Shown: positions 37,617 through 46,555 of the stretch, one piece after another
Layout: each line of letters begins with the position of its first letter
How positions within the stretch are numbered: position 1 is the first letter of the stretch
Assembly: GCA_003385635.1 (NCBI GenBank)
Contig: QQUY01000003.1
Location: 310,001-374,000 of the forward strand
DNA: 64,000 bases
Direction of reading: 5' to 3'
Source: Acidobacteriota bacterium
GTDB lineage: Bacteria; Acidobacteriota; Blastocatellia; Pyrinomonadales; Pyrinomonadaceae
Program-made: the position numbers and the translations under genes
Notes under the pieces: model-generated
What the model saw: only the letters and a program-made list of their open reading frames with translations
Database searches by the model: none
What the model was told of the DNA's origin: nothing

Positions 37617-38692
37617 TCGGCAACCTCGCAAACAGGATCACGACAGGTGCTGCAAATGCCGGGCGGTTTCTTACCCACATCGCAGGCGGGAAAACTGAGG
37701 ATGACAGGAGACCAGTAGCGCACTTCGATGTCTCGGACCCGAGACTTGAAAGGTACTTCTATTGCCTTGTGAAGTTCTTCGACATCGCCGGTTTCAGGGT
37801 CAGCCTGCGGTTCCGGCCCCGTCTGCTTCTGAATCTCCGCAACTACAACGATCTCTTGTACAACATCGGGGGAATGCAGATCACTTACTCCCAGCCCGCC
37901 GAGACAGCTGTCACGATCACGGACAAGGGTGAGCTGGCGCTAAAGGGAGACCGGCTCTTTATTGATGTCAGGTATTTTGAGAAAGAAAAGCACTCGGCGG
38001 GCTTTGTCTTTCCATACTCGATGCATCCCCTTATCTACGACCGAGGGATCTACAAGACGATAAGCGACCTAAGAACGCGTGAACGGAAGATGAGGATATT
38101 TTCCTACTTCGCTAATCTGCAGAATTACGCCGGAGTCGAAATGAATGCCGTTTTTGGGAAGCTCAACCGCAGGCAGATCGGCGAGGAGATCCTTTCCTAT
38201 CCGGATTCCATTCCCTTGAACGTGATTCGCCGCCGTTCGGAGCTTGCAATGTCCCGATCCGGATCCCCCCGTTTGGTAGCGGTGGATAACCTCCGTATAC
38301 CGTTCGAAGACTGGCTTCCGACACTTGCCGGAGCGGATTTCTTCGTCGCCGCTCCGGGCGTCCTGATGCCCTACTGCCACAACCTTATCGAATCTATGGC
38401 TGTAGGGACGGTCCCCATCACCGAATACCCGGAGATGTGGGACCCTCCGCTGGAAGACAGGGTCAATTGTATAGCTTTCGATGGAGTTGCAGACCTTAGG
38501 AAGCGTATCTGCGAAGTGCTGGAAATGAGCTCAGACGAGGTTGCCGAAATGCGGCAAGCCGCGATCGAGTATTACGACACCTGGTTTGATCCGGTCGCTG
38601 CCGTTTCGCGGCTAATGGAGAATCTTCCCGAACTTGAAAGGCTCTATCTTCTGGCCGGGCATCTGAGTGTCACTTCGATAGACCGCAAATAG
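37613..38692 (+). CDS. Unrecognised protein, possible glycosyltransferase (exostosin-like C-terminus)
   Basis: A 359-residue protein that I cannot assign firmly. The C-terminal part, ADFFVAAPGVLMPYCHNLIESMAVGTVPI followed by TEYPEMWDPPL, resembles the donor-binding end of GT-B enzymes such as exostosin-type (GT47) transferases: a Glu-rich loop and a proline-ringed sugar pocket. The N-terminal half has RFRPRLLLNLRNYNDLLYN and no known motif. No signal or membrane helix. Its ATG overlaps the stop of the preceding glycosyltransferase, so a linked role is likely. Confidence 0.5.
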   Translation: MIGNLANRITTGAANAGRFLTHIAGGKTEDDRRPVAHFDVSDPRLERYFYCLVKFFDIAGFRVSLRFRPRLLLNLRNYNDLLYNIGGMQITYSQPAETAVTITDKGELALKGDRLFIDVRYFEKEKHSAGFVFPYSMHPLIYDRGIYKTISDLRTRERKMRIFSYFANLQNYAGVEMNAVFGKLNRRQIGEEILSYPDSIPLNVIRRRSELAMSRSGSPRLVAVDNLRIPFEDWLPTLAGADFFVAAPGVLMPYCHNLIESMAVGTVPITEYPEMWDPPLEDRVNCIAFDGVADLRKRICEVLEMSSDEVAEMRQAAIEYYDTWFDPVAAVSRLMENLPELERLYLLAGHLSVTSIDRK

Positions 38693-38770
38693 CCATACCG
38701 ATCCTGTTCGCGGGCGGTTGGACTCGCCCTTTTCACTTGGTATTATCTCCCTTCGTTGTTCCAGGTCCTT

Positions 38771-39991
38771 ATGAAAGGCGGCGTAAAGTCTTTGTACATC
38801 TGCTATTTCGGGCTGCGAGAGCCGCTTGTTCAGACCCAGGTCCTTCCTTACCTTATCCATCTGGCCAAGAAAGGCGTCGTTATCAGTCTCCTGACCTTTG
38901 AACCGGAGCCTTCAAACCACTGGAGCGAGGAAGCGATCGGGAGTGAGAAGCAGAAATTGAAGGATCTTGGGATCGATTGGCGATTTAAGACATACCACAA
39001 GCGGCCAAGTGCACCCGCGACCCTATATGACATCTTTTCGGGAGCGCTGTCAGCGGCCGGCATCGTCAGGAACAAGAAGATACAGGTCATTCATTGCAGA
39101 GCTCATATCCCGGTCGCGATGGGCCTGCTGGTAAGGAAGCTGACCGGAGCACGCTTGATCTTCGACATCCGCGGTTTTATGGCTGATGAATATGCCGACG
39201 CCGGGATCTGGGCGAAAGAGTCACTAACGTACAGGATCATAAAGCGTCTTGAAGACGCGGGCATTAGGGCGGCTGACCATATCGTGGTCCTGACCCAACG
39301 CGCCAGGAATTATCTGGTAGAACATAAGGGCGTAAATGAAGAGAAGATCGATGTAGTTCCTTGTTGTGTTGATCTCGAGAACCGAGCCGGCCCGGCCGAA
39401 CTGAAGAACAGGGAAAGATTTGAACTGGTCTATGCTGGTTCGGTAACCGGACTATATCTTTTGCCCGAGATGGCGGACTTCTTCCTTAAACTGAAAAACG
39501 AGCGGAAAAACGCTTTCTTCCGGATCCTTACGTTGGGTGACAGATCGTCCGTATCTGAAGTCTTCAGTTTGAAGGGGATTGAAGAAACCGACTATTCTGT
39601 CGAGGCGGTACCGCCCGATGAAGTTCTGAGTGAGATAAGCAGGGCGCACCTCGCGATCTCATTCAGAAAACCGACATTTGCACAGATCGCGGCCTCGCCG
39701 ACAAAGATCCCGGAATACCTTTCAGCAGGTGTTCCCGTAGTCACAAATGCCGGGATCGGCGACACTGACCAATTCGTGGAGGACACCAGAACTGGCGTCG
39801 TCGTCGGTAATTTCGAACAGCAAACGCTGCAGGCTGCGGTTCAACTTTCGCTGGAGCTGGTTGCCGACGAGAGCGCCGCGAGACGTTGCAGGGAGGCCGT
39901 GAAAAGAAACTATTCGCTTGAGACCGTAGGAGGCCCCGCTTACGAAAGGGTCTACGAAAAACTGTCCGCGAATTCGGGAGAATTGGCTTGA
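38771..39991 (+). CDS. Family 4 glycosyltransferase
   Basis: A 406-residue GT-B enzyme. It has GVKSLYICYFGLREPLVQTQVLPYL at the start, VIHCRAHIPVAMGLLVRKLTGARLIFDIRGF in the middle, DVVPCCVDL, a donor site FELVYAGSVTGLYLLPEM, and PTKIPEYLSAGVPVVTNAGIGD with the family Glu pair. ATG 38771 follows CAGGTCCTT. Its end overlaps the next start by 4 bases (TTGA). Its exact donor is unknown. Confidence 0.9.
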   Translation: MKGGVKSLYICYFGLREPLVQTQVLPYLIHLAKKGVVISLLTFEPEPSNHWSEEAIGSEKQKLKDLGIDWRFKTYHKRPSAPATLYDIFSGALSAAGIVRNKKIQVIHCRAHIPVAMGLLVRKLTGARLIFDIRGFMADEYADAGIWAKESLTYRIIKRLEDAGIRAADHIVVLTQRARNYLVEHKGVNEEKIDVVPCCVDLENRAGPAELKNRERFELVYAGSVTGLYLLPEMADFFLKLKNERKNAFFRILTLGDRSSVSEVFSLKGIEETDYSVEAVPPDEVLSEISRAHLAISFRKPTFAQIAASPTKIPEYLSAGVPVVTNAGIGDTDQFVEDTRTGVVVGNFEQQTLQAAVQLSLELVADESAARRCREAVKRNYSLETVGGPAYERVYEKLSANSGELA

Positions 39992-40953
39992 GGAAAAGCA
40001 TACTTGTAACCGGCGGTGCCGGATTCATTGGGTCACATCTTGTCCGATACCTTCTTGAAGAAGGTTCCTGGGATGTATCCGTCGTCGACAATTTTAATGA
40101 CTTCTACTCTCCCGCTTGCAAGCGGCAGAACGTCGAGAGCTTTCTGGATGATGAGCGGTTCAGGCTATACGAAGCAGATATCCGCGACCCCCGCTCGCTA
40201 AGATCGGCATTTGAGAATGGCAGGTTTGACTCGGTCGTCCACCTTGCGGCCCGAGCCGGTGTACGGCCCTCGCTGGAACAGCCTCTGGAGTATGCCGAGA
40301 CCAACGTGTCGGGTACCGTGAACCTGCTCGAGATGTCAAAAGATTTCGAGGTACCCAGATTCGTTTTCGGCTCTTCTTCAAGTGTCTACGGTTCGCGATG
40401 TGAGGTTCCGTTTCGCGAAGATGATGACATCTCAAAGCCGATCTCTCCTTATGCGGCGACAAAAGTGGCCGGCGAAGCGATCTGCAGCACCTATGCACAT
40501 CTGTACGGGTTAAAGATCACCGCGCTAAGGTTCTTTACGGTATACGGTGCCTGTCAGAGGCCTGACCTCGCGATACACAAATTCGCCAGGCTGATCAGTG
40601 AAGGGAAGCCGATCCCCGTTTTCGGAGACGGAACCACTAGACGGGACTACACTTACGTCGATGACATTATTCAGGGAGTGAGGGCCGCGATAGATTACGA
40701 GGATACGGATTACGAGGTATTCAATCTTGGCGAATCGGACACGGTCGAACTGCACGAACTGATCTCGCTGCTGGAAAAGAGTCTCGAGAAAAAGGCGATC
40801 ATAGACCGGAAGCCTATGCAGCCGGGTGATGTTCCGCAGACGTATGCCGACATTTCAAAGGCGAGAGAACTTCTGAGATATGACCCGCAGACTAAGATCC
40901 AGGACGGGATTCCCAAGTTTGTGGAGTGGTTCCTCGAGAGTTCGTTGAGTTAA
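39988..40953 (+). CDS. NAD-dependent epimerase, UDP-glucuronate 4-epimerase-like
   Basis: A 321-residue extended short-chain dehydrogenase. It has ILVTGGAGFIGSHLVRYLLEEG, FGSSSSVYGSRCEVPF with SPYAATKVAGE (Tyr-Lys pair), FFTVYGACQRPDLAIHKFARLI, and MQPGDVPQTYADISKA, the last typical of CapI/GAE epimerases. These make UDP-galacturonate from UDP-glucuronate; a GalE-type role is the alternative. It starts with TTG, overlapping the preceding stop by 4 bases. Its 3' end runs into a degenerate GAGTTAAGCGAGTT repeat. Confidence 0.87.
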   Translation: MRKSILVTGGAGFIGSHLVRYLLEEGSWDVSVVDNFNDFYSPACKRQNVESFLDDERFRLYEADIRDPRSLRSAFENGRFDSVVHLAARAGVRPSLEQPLEYAETNVSGTVNLLEMSKDFEVPRFVFGSSSSVYGSRCEVPFREDDDISKPISPYAATKVAGEAICSTYAHLYGLKITALRFFTVYGACQRPDLAIHKFARLISEGKPIPVFGDGTTRRDYTYVDDIIQGVRAAIDYEDTDYEVFNLGESDTVELHELISLLEKSLEKKAIIDRKPMQPGDVPQTYADISKARELLRYDPQTKIQDGIPKFVEWFLESSLS

Positions 40954-41158
40954 GCGAGTTCACGGAGCTGGCCGAGTTTTCTGCTTTTGATTTAAGCGGT
41001 TGTTCGCCCTGAAGGGCGACCGATTCTAGCCCCAGGTGCAGCGAATCAAATCCCCGGAGTAAGGTTTATTGAATGACTTTGTTTCGTAGCCAGCATTGAT
41101 TTCGAGATGCTGACTCGCCAAACCCCGTTAGCTCGGCGAACCCGGTTAAATATCTTCA
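40954..41158. repeat. Intergenic region with degenerate inverted repeats and a hairpin
   Basis: Bases 40943-40980 (GAGTTAAGCGAGTTCACGG and following) and 41108-41145 (GACTCGCCAAACCCCG and following) look like degenerate inverted copies of one repeat. A clean hairpin (TCGCCCT GA AGGGCGA) is at 41004-41019. The 13 bases ACTCGCCAAACCC recur at 50908-50920, again shortly before a glycosyltransferase start. Confidence 0.45.
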
Positions 41159-42271
41159 ATGGAATTCAGCCCCATCAAAGTCCTCGCCGTTTCTTCTTAC
41201 CCGAACGAAGCCGCAGCTACGAGGTTCCGGATAGCCCAATTCATCGAACCGCTGAGAGAATATGGAATAGAAGTTGAGCTTCGACCATTTCTCGATTCCG
41301 ACGGCTTCAAGAGCTTCTACCGCGACGGCGACGGCTTTGAGAAGGTCCTCAAAGCCATTGCAGGGATCGCAGAAAGGGCGGGCGATGTCGTAACTTCCGG
41401 TAAGTACGATGTGCTGTTCGTACAGCGCGAGGCGATGTTCTTTGGACCCGAGATCTTCGAGTTCCTTGTCGATGCAGTCAAAAGGATTCCGATGGTCCTT
41501 GATCTGGACGATGCAACCTACGTCCGGTACACAAGCCCCAGATTCGGAAAGATCGGTAGCCTTTTGAAGTTCTTTGGAAAAACGGACAGGCTTATCGACA
41601 GGGCAGAAACGGTCGTTTGCGGCAACAGGTTTATTGCGGAATATGCGGAGTCCAGAGGGGCAAGAACGGTCGAGGTCCCCACGATCGTCGATCTTGACGT
41701 TTTCAAACCTCTCGAGAGGCGCGAGGGGCCGCCCGTCATCGGCTGGATCGGTACACATTCCACCTTCCCTTCGGTTCGTTCGGTTTTTCCCGTTCTTGAG
41801 CGTTTGTCAGCCGAATTCGATTTCAAAGTAAAGATCGTTGGCGCCGGCAGCAACGAAGTGTCTATTCCCGGCGCTCAGATCGAGAACTTGGGGTGGGACC
41901 TCGATCGTGAGGTTGAGGATTTCCGTTCGCTTGATATCGGCCTCTACCCTGTAAAGATAAGCAGTTCGGCGAATGAAGAGTGGCTCAAGGGGAAATCCGG
42001 CTTTAAGGCTATCCAGTATATGGCGACTGGGACGCCATTCGTGATGAGCCCGGTCGGGATATGCGCCGAGCTGGGCATCCCGGGCGAGACCCACTTCAAT
42101 GCGGTAACCGACGAGGATTGGTATAATTCGTTGAAAAGCTTGCTATCTGACGAAAACAGAAGGCGACAAATGGGTGAGTCAGCCCGGAGCTATTCGCAGC
42201 AGCACTTTTCATTACCGAGACACGTTGAGGTGCTGGCAGACACCATCAGGAATTCAGTTCGAAAGCACTGA
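41159..42271 (+). CDS. Glycosyltransferase, GT1/GT4-like
   Basis: A 370-residue GT-B protein. It starts KVLAVSSYPNEAAATRFRIAQFIEPL; VLFVQREAMFFGP and MVLDLDDATYVRY follow, then the donor domain GWIGTHSTFPSVRSVFPVLERL. GKSGFKAIQYMATGTPFVMSPVG gives the donor-binding loop. No membrane helix. No clear ribosome site is visible before the ATG. It is followed by the carbamoyltransferase gene after 41 bases, on the same strand. Confidence 0.87.
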   Translation: MEFSPIKVLAVSSYPNEAAATRFRIAQFIEPLREYGIEVELRPFLDSDGFKSFYRDGDGFEKVLKAIAGIAERAGDVVTSGKYDVLFVQREAMFFGPEIFEFLVDAVKRIPMVLDLDDATYVRYTSPRFGKIGSLLKFFGKTDRLIDRAETVVCGNRFIAEYAESRGARTVEVPTIVDLDVFKPLERREGPPVIGWIGTHSTFPSVRSVFPVLERLSAEFDFKVKIVGAGSNEVSIPGAQIENLGWDLDREVEDFRSLDIGLYPVKISSSANEEWLKGKSGFKAIQYMATGTPFVMSPVGICAELGIPGETHFNAVTDEDWYNSLKSLLSDENRRRQMGESARSYSQQHFSLPRHVEVLADTIRNSVRKH

Positions 42272-42312
42272 CACAAAATTTGCCGCTCTCCCGCCCGAAA
42301 AAAGGTCGATAG

Positions 42313-44028
42313 ATGTACATACTGGGATTAACGACGCTTGGCGATTCCGCAGCCAGCCTTATTAAGGACGGAGTGCCGATTGCCTGCGCCGAAGAAGAAA
42401 GGTTCTCACGCAGGAAACATCACAGCGGGTTTCCGTTCAAAGCGATCGAGTATTGTCTCGATCACGCCGGAATCACGCTGAAGGACGTCGAGCACGTCGG
42501 TCACTACTGGAAGCCCTGGATCCTTCGTCACAAGGCGATGCAGGCGGTAAAAGCCGCGTTTGTTTCGCGCGATATGTTCAAGGCTCGCGCAGACCGCGGC
42601 GTGGCCCAGGTAAGCGACAGTTACCTTGGGATGTTCAAGCACGCGAAGCGACTGCGCGAACACTTCGGTCCAAGCGATTTCAAGTTCCACTTTCTCGAGC
42701 ATCATCAGACCCACGCTGCGAGTGCGTTCTTCGTGTCGCCGTTCGAGTCCGCCGCCATCCTGACGTGGGACGGCACCGGCGAGGACACGACGACGCTTTT
42801 CTGCCGCGGCGAAGGGAACAAGATCGAGGTCCTGAAACGGATCAAGCTGCCACACTCTCTCGGACAGTTTTATTCTGCGGTCACGAACTACCTTGGGTTC
42901 GACATGTTCAAGGGCGATGAATGGAAGGTGATGGGACTCGCGGCCTATGGAAAGCCGGAGTACTACGATTTCTTTGCGAACAAGGTGCTGACGCGGAACG
43001 GACACGGCGATTTTCATTTCAACATCAAGGTCCTTGATCACCATCTCGCAAAGCACTACCAGTTTCCTGACGAGATCGTTGAAGAGATCGGTCCCGCCAG
43101 GACGAAAAGCGAAGAGCTGACCGAACATCACTGGAACATCGCGTCGTCCGCCCAGAGGGTCCTCGAAGACACAGCGATCCATTTGACCAAAGAGATAAAG
43201 AGGATGACCGGCGAAGAGAACCTGTGCATGGCAGGCGGCGTAGCGTTCAACTCTGTCATGAACGGTCGGATCTTTCACGAGACCCCTTTCAAGGACTTCT
43301 ATGTTCAGCCAGCGGCGGGCGATGCCGGATGTTCCCTGGGAGCGGCTTTGATGGTCTGGCACCAGAAGCTGGGCAATCCGCGCGGATTCGTGATGGATCA
43401 CGCCTACTACGGTCCGGAATTCAACGGTGACGAATGCCGGGCGGCATTGGACGAAGCGCGGCTCAAGTACGAAACGCTCGACGACAAGGACCTCCTGCCA
43501 AAATTGGCGAAGCTGATTTCCGAAGGTGCGATCGTCGGATGGTTTCAGGGCCGTATGGAATGGGGGCCGAGGGCTCTCGGGTCCAGGAGCTTTCTCGCCG
43601 ACCCTCGTCGGGCGGATATGCGGGAGATCCTTAACCACAAAGTGAAACTGCGCGAATGGTTCAGGCCGCTGGCGCCTTCAATGCAGGAGGAGCACGGCAA
43701 CGAGGTATTCGGGGTTGAGCATCACGATCCGTTCATGATCACCGTCATAGAGGTCGCGGAGGAATACAAGGAGAAAATCCCGGCGGTGGTTCATGTCGAT
43801 GGAACAGCGAGACCTCAGATGGTAAGCAAGAAAACGAACCCGCGTTACTGGAACCTGATCGAGGAATTCAGAAAGCTCACCGGTATTCCGATGCTTCTGA
43901 ACACTTCGTTCAATTGTCAAGAGCCGATCGTTTGCACTCCGCTTGACGCGGTGAACACCTTTAATAACGCCCGATTCGACGCCCTGGTGCTTGAAGACAA
44001 CCTTGTGATTCGTTCGGAGAACGAGTAA
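42313..44028 (+). CDS. NodU/CmcH-family O-carbamoyltransferase
   Basis: A 571-residue enzyme that moves a carbamoyl group from carbamoyl-phosphate to a hydroxyl, usually on a sugar, by way of carbamoyl-AMP. The N-terminal ASKHA-like domain begins YILGLTTLGDSAASLIKDG. Metal-site histidines are in EHHQTHAASAFFVSP, and ILTWDGTGEDTTT, MAGGVAFNSVMNGR and MEWGPRALGSRSFLADPR are family blocks. Length is normal. AAGGT precedes the ATG. The product should be a carbamoylated sugar on the glycan. Confidence 0.95.
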   Translation: MYILGLTTLGDSAASLIKDGVPIACAEEERFSRRKHHSGFPFKAIEYCLDHAGITLKDVEHVGHYWKPWILRHKAMQAVKAAFVSRDMFKARADRGVAQVSDSYLGMFKHAKRLREHFGPSDFKFHFLEHHQTHAASAFFVSPFESAAILTWDGTGEDTTTLFCRGEGNKIEVLKRIKLPHSLGQFYSAVTNYLGFDMFKGDEWKVMGLAAYGKPEYYDFFANKVLTRNGHGDFHFNIKVLDHHLAKHYQFPDEIVEEIGPARTKSEELTEHHWNIASSAQRVLEDTAIHLTKEIKRMTGEENLCMAGGVAFNSVMNGRIFHETPFKDFYVQPAAGDAGCSLGAALMVWHQKLGNPRGFVMDHAYYGPEFNGDECRAALDEARLKYETLDDKDLLPKLAKLISEGAIVGWFQGRMEWGPRALGSRSFLADPRRADMREILNHKVKLREWFRPLAPSMQEEHGNEVFGVEHHDPFMITVIEVAEEYKEKIPAVVHVDGTARPQMVSKKTNPRYWNLIEEFRKLTGIPMLLNTSFNCQEPIVCTPLDAVNTFNNARFDALVLEDNLVIRSENE

Positions 44029-44037
44029 GGAACGGGA

Positions 44038-44940
44038 ATGCTGAAGTACATCATCATCGGCGCTGTTTCGCTCTTGCTGGTTTTCAGTCAGCTGGCGCTG
44101 CTGCGTTATCTTGATTATTCAAGTGCTTACGTTGAGTGGATTGATGTGTCGCCCGGTGAAGAACTGGGCCGGCCTTCGCCCAATTTCTCGATAGCAACGA
44201 TAGACTGGCACGTCGACAAGTATGCCAAGTCGCCCAAGTTAAAGCCGCTGCGAGAGTTCTTCCGTGAAAATTGCGGCGACAAGAGAGGGATTGAGGCCGC
44301 CAGCTGCATTTCCCTGGAATTGATCGAGATCATTCCGAAGGGAACCCCCAAACGTGAGATCTTTGACGTCGACTATTCACCTGCCAAAGCGTTTGAGAAG
44401 CACCTGGGAGGCGAACAGGGGTTTTGCACGAATTACGCCGGAATGACGACCGCGATGCTATTGTCGGTCGGGGTCCCTGCGAGATTCGTCCAGATCCGTA
44501 CGGAGGATGGTTACGGCGGCCACAACATAACCGAAGTATGGGACGAGAACGAAGGTTGGGTGCTTTTTGACCCGTTCAATAATGGGCTGATCGAAAAGAA
44601 CGGCGGGAGGCTCTCCGCAACGGAGGCGCATTTTGAAGAATCGGTGACCCGGGTTGATGCGTCCGAACCCGGAATGCGAAGAGGTCATCTCCCCGATTAC
44701 TTTGAAAAGGAAAACCGACTCAGAACAACTCTGGTTTATCCAGAACCCTGGCTTTACACGCGTGTGGGATCAAAGGAAGCTCCTTTCTTTCGCGGCGCCT
44801 TCGTAGGCTTCGGCCAAGGCTTTTTCAGGTTTTCGCTTGCCCAGAACCTCTTGCGGGTGGGAATCCTCTTGTTTGCGGGAGTTTTTGTCGCGTCAGCACT
44901 TGCGATAGGCTACCGCACCTTTTCTCCATCGAAGCGCTGA
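44038..44940 (+). CDS. Transglutaminase-like protein with two membrane segments
   Basis: A 300-residue protein. Residues 2-24 (IIIGAVSLLLVFSQLALL) and 272-293 (VGILLFAGVFVASALAIGY) are membrane helices. Between them is a transglutaminase-like core: EQGFCTNYAGMTTAMLLSVGVPARFV (catalytic Cys), YGGHNITEVW (His) and GWVLFDPF (Asp). The core would lie outside the membrane. Such domains are proteases, transferases or cross-linkers. It starts 9 bases after the carbamoyltransferase stop, so it belongs to the locus. A second protein of this fold is at 49127. Confidence 0.8.
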   Translation: MLKYIIIGAVSLLLVFSQLALLRYLDYSSAYVEWIDVSPGEELGRPSPNFSIATIDWHVDKYAKSPKLKPLREFFRENCGDKRGIEAASCISLELIEIIPKGTPKREIFDVDYSPAKAFEKHLGGEQGFCTNYAGMTTAMLLSVGVPARFVQIRTEDGYGGHNITEVWDENEGWVLFDPFNNGLIEKNGGRLSATEAHFEESVTRVDASEPGMRRGHLPDYFEKENRLRTTLVYPEPWLYTRVGSKEAPFFRGAFVGFGQGFFRFSLAQNLLRVGILLFAGVFVASALAIGYRTFSPSKR

Positions 44941-44956
44941 CCCGTCCGTTTGATTG

Positions 44957-46336
44957 ATGTACCTCAAACCTCTCATTTTCCTGAATATCCTGATAATGAT
45001 CGCTTATGCGGTCATCGCTTTTCCGGATGGCGTGGTGGCGCTGCTTCCGATCATCATCGTGTCGGGGGTCGTAATCTTTTTTGCCAACAGGTTCGAGAGA
45101 GAAGAGTCGAATATTTTGATCCAGGTGTTCCTCATTGCACTTGCCGCAAGACTGACGCTTGGACTTCTTGTTGACGTATTTGACCTGCGAGGCTTCTTCG
45201 GCGGTGACGCGAACACTTACAACAGGATCGCAAGCAAGATCGTCGACGTCTGGACCGGGGTGTCGGGGTCGGAGATCCTGGAAAGCCGGGACCTCAACAG
45301 AATGGCGGGCGGTTCGAGAGGAATGTACTACCTGACCGCGACGCTGTATCTGTTCTTTGGAAAGAACATACTCGCCGCGCAAGCCTTTTGCGGAACGGTC
45401 GGAGCCGCCACTGCGCCGGTCGTGTATCGATGTGCAAAGCTTCTCTATTCGAACAGGCGGGTTGCTATCATTGCGGCATATTTTGTAGCGCTTTTCCCGG
45501 CAATGATCGTCTGGTCGAGCCAGCTTCTCAAAGACGGACTCATCGTCTTTCTGCTCGCGTTCTCGATGCTGATGATAATCCGCCTGCAGAAGAAGTTCAG
45601 TACCGTTGACATCCTCTTGCTATGCGTTGCAATGCTTGGAGTTGTCACCTTCAGGTTCTACATCTTCTACATGCTCGCAGCTGCGGTCGTCGGTGCATTC
45701 ATCGTTGGAAGCGGTGGAACGAAACAGTCCCTGACGGTGCGACTTGCCGCGTTGCTGATGATCGGACTTGGACTTACATATCTCGGGGTCCTTAGGAGCG
45801 CCGGACGGGGGCTTGAACGGATAGACAGTCTCCAGACTGTTCAAACGAGTCGTGCCGGCTTGGCAAGAGACGAAGCGGGGTTTGGTGAAGACATCGACGT
45901 ATCCACGACGGAAGGCGCTATTTCTGCAATACCGATAGGACTCACATATCTCTTGTTGGCTCCTTTTCCCTGGCAGGTCGCGACACTCCGCCAGACCGTG
46001 GTTCTTCCGGACGTGCTCATATGGTGGTCATCGCTGTTCTTCCTTGTGGTGGGCGTGATCTACTCGATCCGCCACAAATTCAAGGAGACAGTGCCTATCT
46101 TCCTGTTTACGGGAATGCTGTCGTTCGCCTACTCGATATTCCAGGGGAACGTCGGAACGGCGTACAGGCAGCGGACCCAGATCCAGGTCTTTCTGTTCAT
46201 CTTTATTGCGGTCGGGATAACTGTTTTCCTCGAGAGGCGGGAGAACAAGAAGGCCCTGAGGGAAGCGAGGCGCCGTGAGATGGACCGGAATTTCCGGGAG
46301 AGGGAAAGACTGCGGGTGGAGGGGGTTGGAAGCTGA
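44957..46336 (+). CDS. Polytopic membrane protein, GT-C/GT39-like or polymerase candidate
   Basis: A 459-residue protein with about ten membrane helices. Just after the third helix is FFGGDANTYNRIA (about residue 80), an acidic loop like that in GT-C glycosyltransferases of the PMT/ArnT kind. FPAMIVWSSQLLKDGLIVFLL is also typical of that group. It could equally be a Wzy-type polymerase. The C-terminal 40 residues are highly charged and cytoplasmic. ATG 44957 is chosen over TTG 44954. Confidence 0.65.
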   Translation: MYLKPLIFLNILIMIAYAVIAFPDGVVALLPIIIVSGVVIFFANRFEREESNILIQVFLIALAARLTLGLLVDVFDLRGFFGGDANTYNRIASKIVDVWTGVSGSEILESRDLNRMAGGSRGMYYLTATLYLFFGKNILAAQAFCGTVGAATAPVVYRCAKLLYSNRRVAIIAAYFVALFPAMIVWSSQLLKDGLIVFLLAFSMLMIIRLQKKFSTVDILLLCVAMLGVVTFRFYIFYMLAAAVVGAFIVGSGGTKQSLTVRLAALLMIGLGLTYLGVLRSAGRGLERIDSLQTVQTSRAGLARDEAGFGEDIDVSTTEGAISAIPIGLTYLLLAPFPWQVATLRQTVVLPDVLIWWSSLFFLVVGVIYSIRHKFKETVPIFLFTGMLSFAYSIFQGNVGTAYRQRTQIQVFLFIFIAVGITVFLERRENKKALREARRREMDRNFRERERLRVEGVGS

Positions 46337-46338
46337 TT

Positions 46339-46520
46339 GAAAATTGAGAATTGAAGATTGAGAGTGGGAATCCAGTTTGCTAAGACTGGAACAATGGTGA
46401 TAGCGATGAGTCCCGAATTTTATCAGCTTCGAGCAAGTTCAACGGTTTCGCCTTTCAGCACCTTTGGTTGAGTTGCTGGGCTTCAAATTGATACTTGCCA
46501 ATCTTCAATTCTCAATTTTC
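46339..46520. repeat. Perfect 22-base inverted repeat cassette before asnB
   Basis: Left arm 46339-46360 (GAAAATTGAGAATTGAAG and four more) is matched exactly, inverted, at 46499-46520. 138 unrelated bases lie between. The arms have a 7-base period. Right after it, 46521-46548 is a CTGACTTCAGAATTC-like tract. The left arm starts 3 bases after the preceding stop. Confidence 0.8.
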
Positions 46521-46555
46521 ACCTCTGACTTCAGAATTCTGAATTCTTAGCAGCT

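Noticed and set aside
42406..43638. A 410-residue open frame on the minus strand
   Set aside because: It lies antisense to the well-supported carbamoyltransferase gene and shows no family motif; a codon-bias shadow.
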